Positions 33,344 to 34,212 of a stretch of DNA of 34,212 nt are shown here, in pieces. The notes beneath the pieces are model-generated. The model was not told where the DNA came from. It searched no databases and was given only the letters and a program-made list of their open reading frames with translations. The position numbers and the translations under genes are program-made. Numbering within the stretch: position 1 is the first letter of the stretch; every line of letters begins with the position of its first letter. Source of the stretch: Anaerotignum sp. (GTDB lineage: Bacteria; Bacillota; Clostridia; Lachnospirales; Anaerotignaceae); contig JAHHTU010000029.1 of NCBI GenBank assembly GCA_020024455.1, positions 1 through 34,212 of the forward strand, in the 5' to 3' direction.

Positions 33344-34072
33344 ATGGAACATGACTATTTTATGGAACAAGTGGAATTTTTGAAAAAAAATTTAGAAAAA
33401 CAAAATATTTCGCAAACATTGTTTCGCCGTATGAAAGACTTGATTATGGACGGGAAATTGCCTGCCGGATATATGATGCCGAATGAAAATATTGTCAGTG
33501 ATTTGTTGGGGGTTGGCAGAAGTACGTTGCGGGAGGCATATACGGCTTTGTCTGTATTTGGCTTTATCCGCCGTTCCAAAGCGGGTACATTTGTCAATGA
33601 AATTGATAACATTGTCAATATTGCACCATTTAGTATTACCGTGGAAAATTCGGATTTGAATGATTTGTTGGAATTTCGATATATGCTCGAAGGGGAAACG
33701 GCAAGCTATGCCGCAAAAAGAGCCACACCGGAAGATATTGCACAACTGGTGTATTGTTATGAAAAAATGATTGCCTATAAACATGATGTGAATTTGTTTG
33801 TGGATTATGATGCGATGTTTCATATGCAGGTTTCCGCAGCAACCCATAATAAATTGCTCAACAGTACCATGATTGCGGCAAAAGAATCTTTTGAAAAGGG
33901 TATTCGCCTTGCCATGCGGGAATCTTTGACACAAAATCCCAGAGTCATTGATGTTACGATTGAATTGCATGGAAAAATATTGGAGGCAATCAAAAATGGG
34001 GATTATCAAACCGCATATTCTGCCATGCGGGAACATATTTCTTATGTAAATTTGACGGTAAAATATGGTTGA
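33344..34072 (+). CDS. GntR/FadR-family transcriptional regulator
   Basis: A 242-aa regulator. The N-terminal winged helix-turn-helix (about residues 20-90) contains RRMKDLIMDGKLPAGYMMP, VSDLLGVGRSTLREAYTAL and the wing SKAGTFV. The C-terminal all-helical FCD domain (about 105-235) carries LLEFRYMLEGETASYAAKRA and the metal and ligand residues Asp and His in DYDAMFHMQVSAATHN and ELHGKILEAI. The effector and targets are unknown; FCD regulators often respond to organic acids. The AAGGAG at 33325-33330 is 13 bases from this ATG and only three from ATG 33334, which opens a six-codon frame overlapping the start. Confidence 0.92.
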   Translation: MEHDYFMEQVEFLKKNLEKQNISQTLFRRMKDLIMDGKLPAGYMMPNENIVSDLLGVGRSTLREAYTALSVFGFIRRSKAGTFVNEIDNIVNIAPFSITVENSDLNDLLEFRYMLEGETASYAAKRATPEDIAQLVYCYEKMIAYKHDVNLFVDYDAMFHMQVSAATHNKLLNSTMIAAKESFEKGIRLAMRESLTQNPRVIDVTIELHGKILEAIKNGDYQTAYSAMREHISYVNLTVKYG

Positions 34073-34094
34073 TAAAATTTTTTGAAAAAAAGTA

Positions 34095-34126
34095 TTGACG
34101 AATGTCATTTTGTATGATATTATAAT
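34095..34126 (+). promoter_or_regulatory. Promoter of tRNA-Thr
   Basis: TTGACG (34095-34100) with TATTAT at 17 bp (34118-34123), or TATAAT (34121-34126) at 20 bp. The transcript would begin inside an inverted repeat that precedes the tRNA. Confidence 0.75.
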
Positions 34127-34155
34127 ACACGCAGTTGAATTTGAATTGCGTGTAT
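34125..34155 (+). repeat. Inverted repeat in the pre-tRNA-Thr leader
   Basis: ATACACGCA (34125-34133) and TGCGTGTAT (34147-34155) form a 9-bp stem with a 13-base loop. The stem overlaps the -10 region and ends two bases before the tRNA. Confidence 0.6.
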
Positions 34156-34157
34156 AC

Positions 34158-34212
34158 GCCGATGTGGCTCAATTGGCAGAGCAGCTGACTTGTAATCAGC
34201 AGGTTATCGGTT
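34158..34212 (+). tRNA. tRNA-Thr (anticodon TGT), truncated at the window end
   Basis: The 5' acceptor strand is GCCGATG (34158-34164). A D arm follows (GGCTCAATTGGCAGAGC region). The anticodon arm GCTGA/TCAGC with loop CTTGTAA gives anticodon TGT (34191-34193), reading ACA and probably ACG. The variable loop and T arm are cut off by the window edge. Confidence 0.93.

Noticed and set aside
1..34212. Defence system, prophage, insertion sequence or CRISPR array
   Set aside because: No transposase, integrase, nuclease cassette or regular direct repeats were seen. The genes are chromosomal core genes with a few unknown ones.

Overview
The window is the chromosomal replication-origin neighbourhood of a low-GC Gram-positive bacterium, most likely a member of the Clostridia. 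The evidence is the divergent order rpmH-rnpA-yidD-yidC-jag-mnmE-mnmG-rsmG-noc to the left of oriC and dnaA-dnaN-yaaA-recF-gyrB-gyrA to its right, together with ParA/ParB, Noc, a seryl T-box, AT-rich DNA and strong AGGAGG-type ribosome binding sites. No species is claimed. I see no insertion sequence, prophage, CRISPR array or resistance island.

Layout. Positions 1-2823 (+) hold argS and a diacylglycerol-kinase-like gene. An unrecognised 255-aa gene (-) follows, then an intergenic region with a perfect 16-bp parS and the promoter of parA-parB-DUF4446 (+). A HAD phosphatase (+) lies behind a compact cluster of DnaA boxes. Next comes a 548-bp gene-free stretch holding a candidate minus-strand small RNA and a serine T-box, then serS, a small unknown gene (-), tRNA-Ser(GCT) and an unknown two-TM protein (+). 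A SIMPL-domain exported protein and an ArsC/Spx-like protein (-) face a D-2-hydroxyacid dehydrogenase (+). From 12884 to 22450 the minus strand carries noc, rsmG, a small unknown gene, mnmG, a MATE transporter, mnmE, jag/khpB, yidC, yidD, rnpA and rpmH.

The origin lies in two parts, 22.64-23.02 kb (upstream of dnaA) and 24.47-24.72 kb (between dnaA and dnaN). The second part has a DnaA-box pair, a 6-bp tandem repeat resembling a DnaA-trio element, and an AT-rich stretch. Rightward genes are dnaA, dnaN, yaaA, recF, gyrB, gyrA, then a CapA-family lipoprotein, a GntR/FadR-type regulator and a truncated tRNA-Thr(TGT).

The genes jointly cover replication initiation (DnaA, sliding clamp, RecF, gyrase), origin segregation and division control (ParA, ParB, parS, Noc), membrane-protein insertion (YidC, YidD, Jag), tRNA and rRNA modification (MnmE, MnmG, RsmG, RnpA) and aminoacylation (ArgRS, SerRS). 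Most of the window is ordinary core chromosome. The points deserving a second look are the possible small RNA at 7253-7350, the DnaA-box cluster about 16 kb from dnaA, the unusual trio-like repeat, the head-on orientation of the parA-serS block, a divergent SerRS, and quinolone-resistance-type residues in both gyrase subunits. I did not find convincing evidence of a wholly new multi-gene system.
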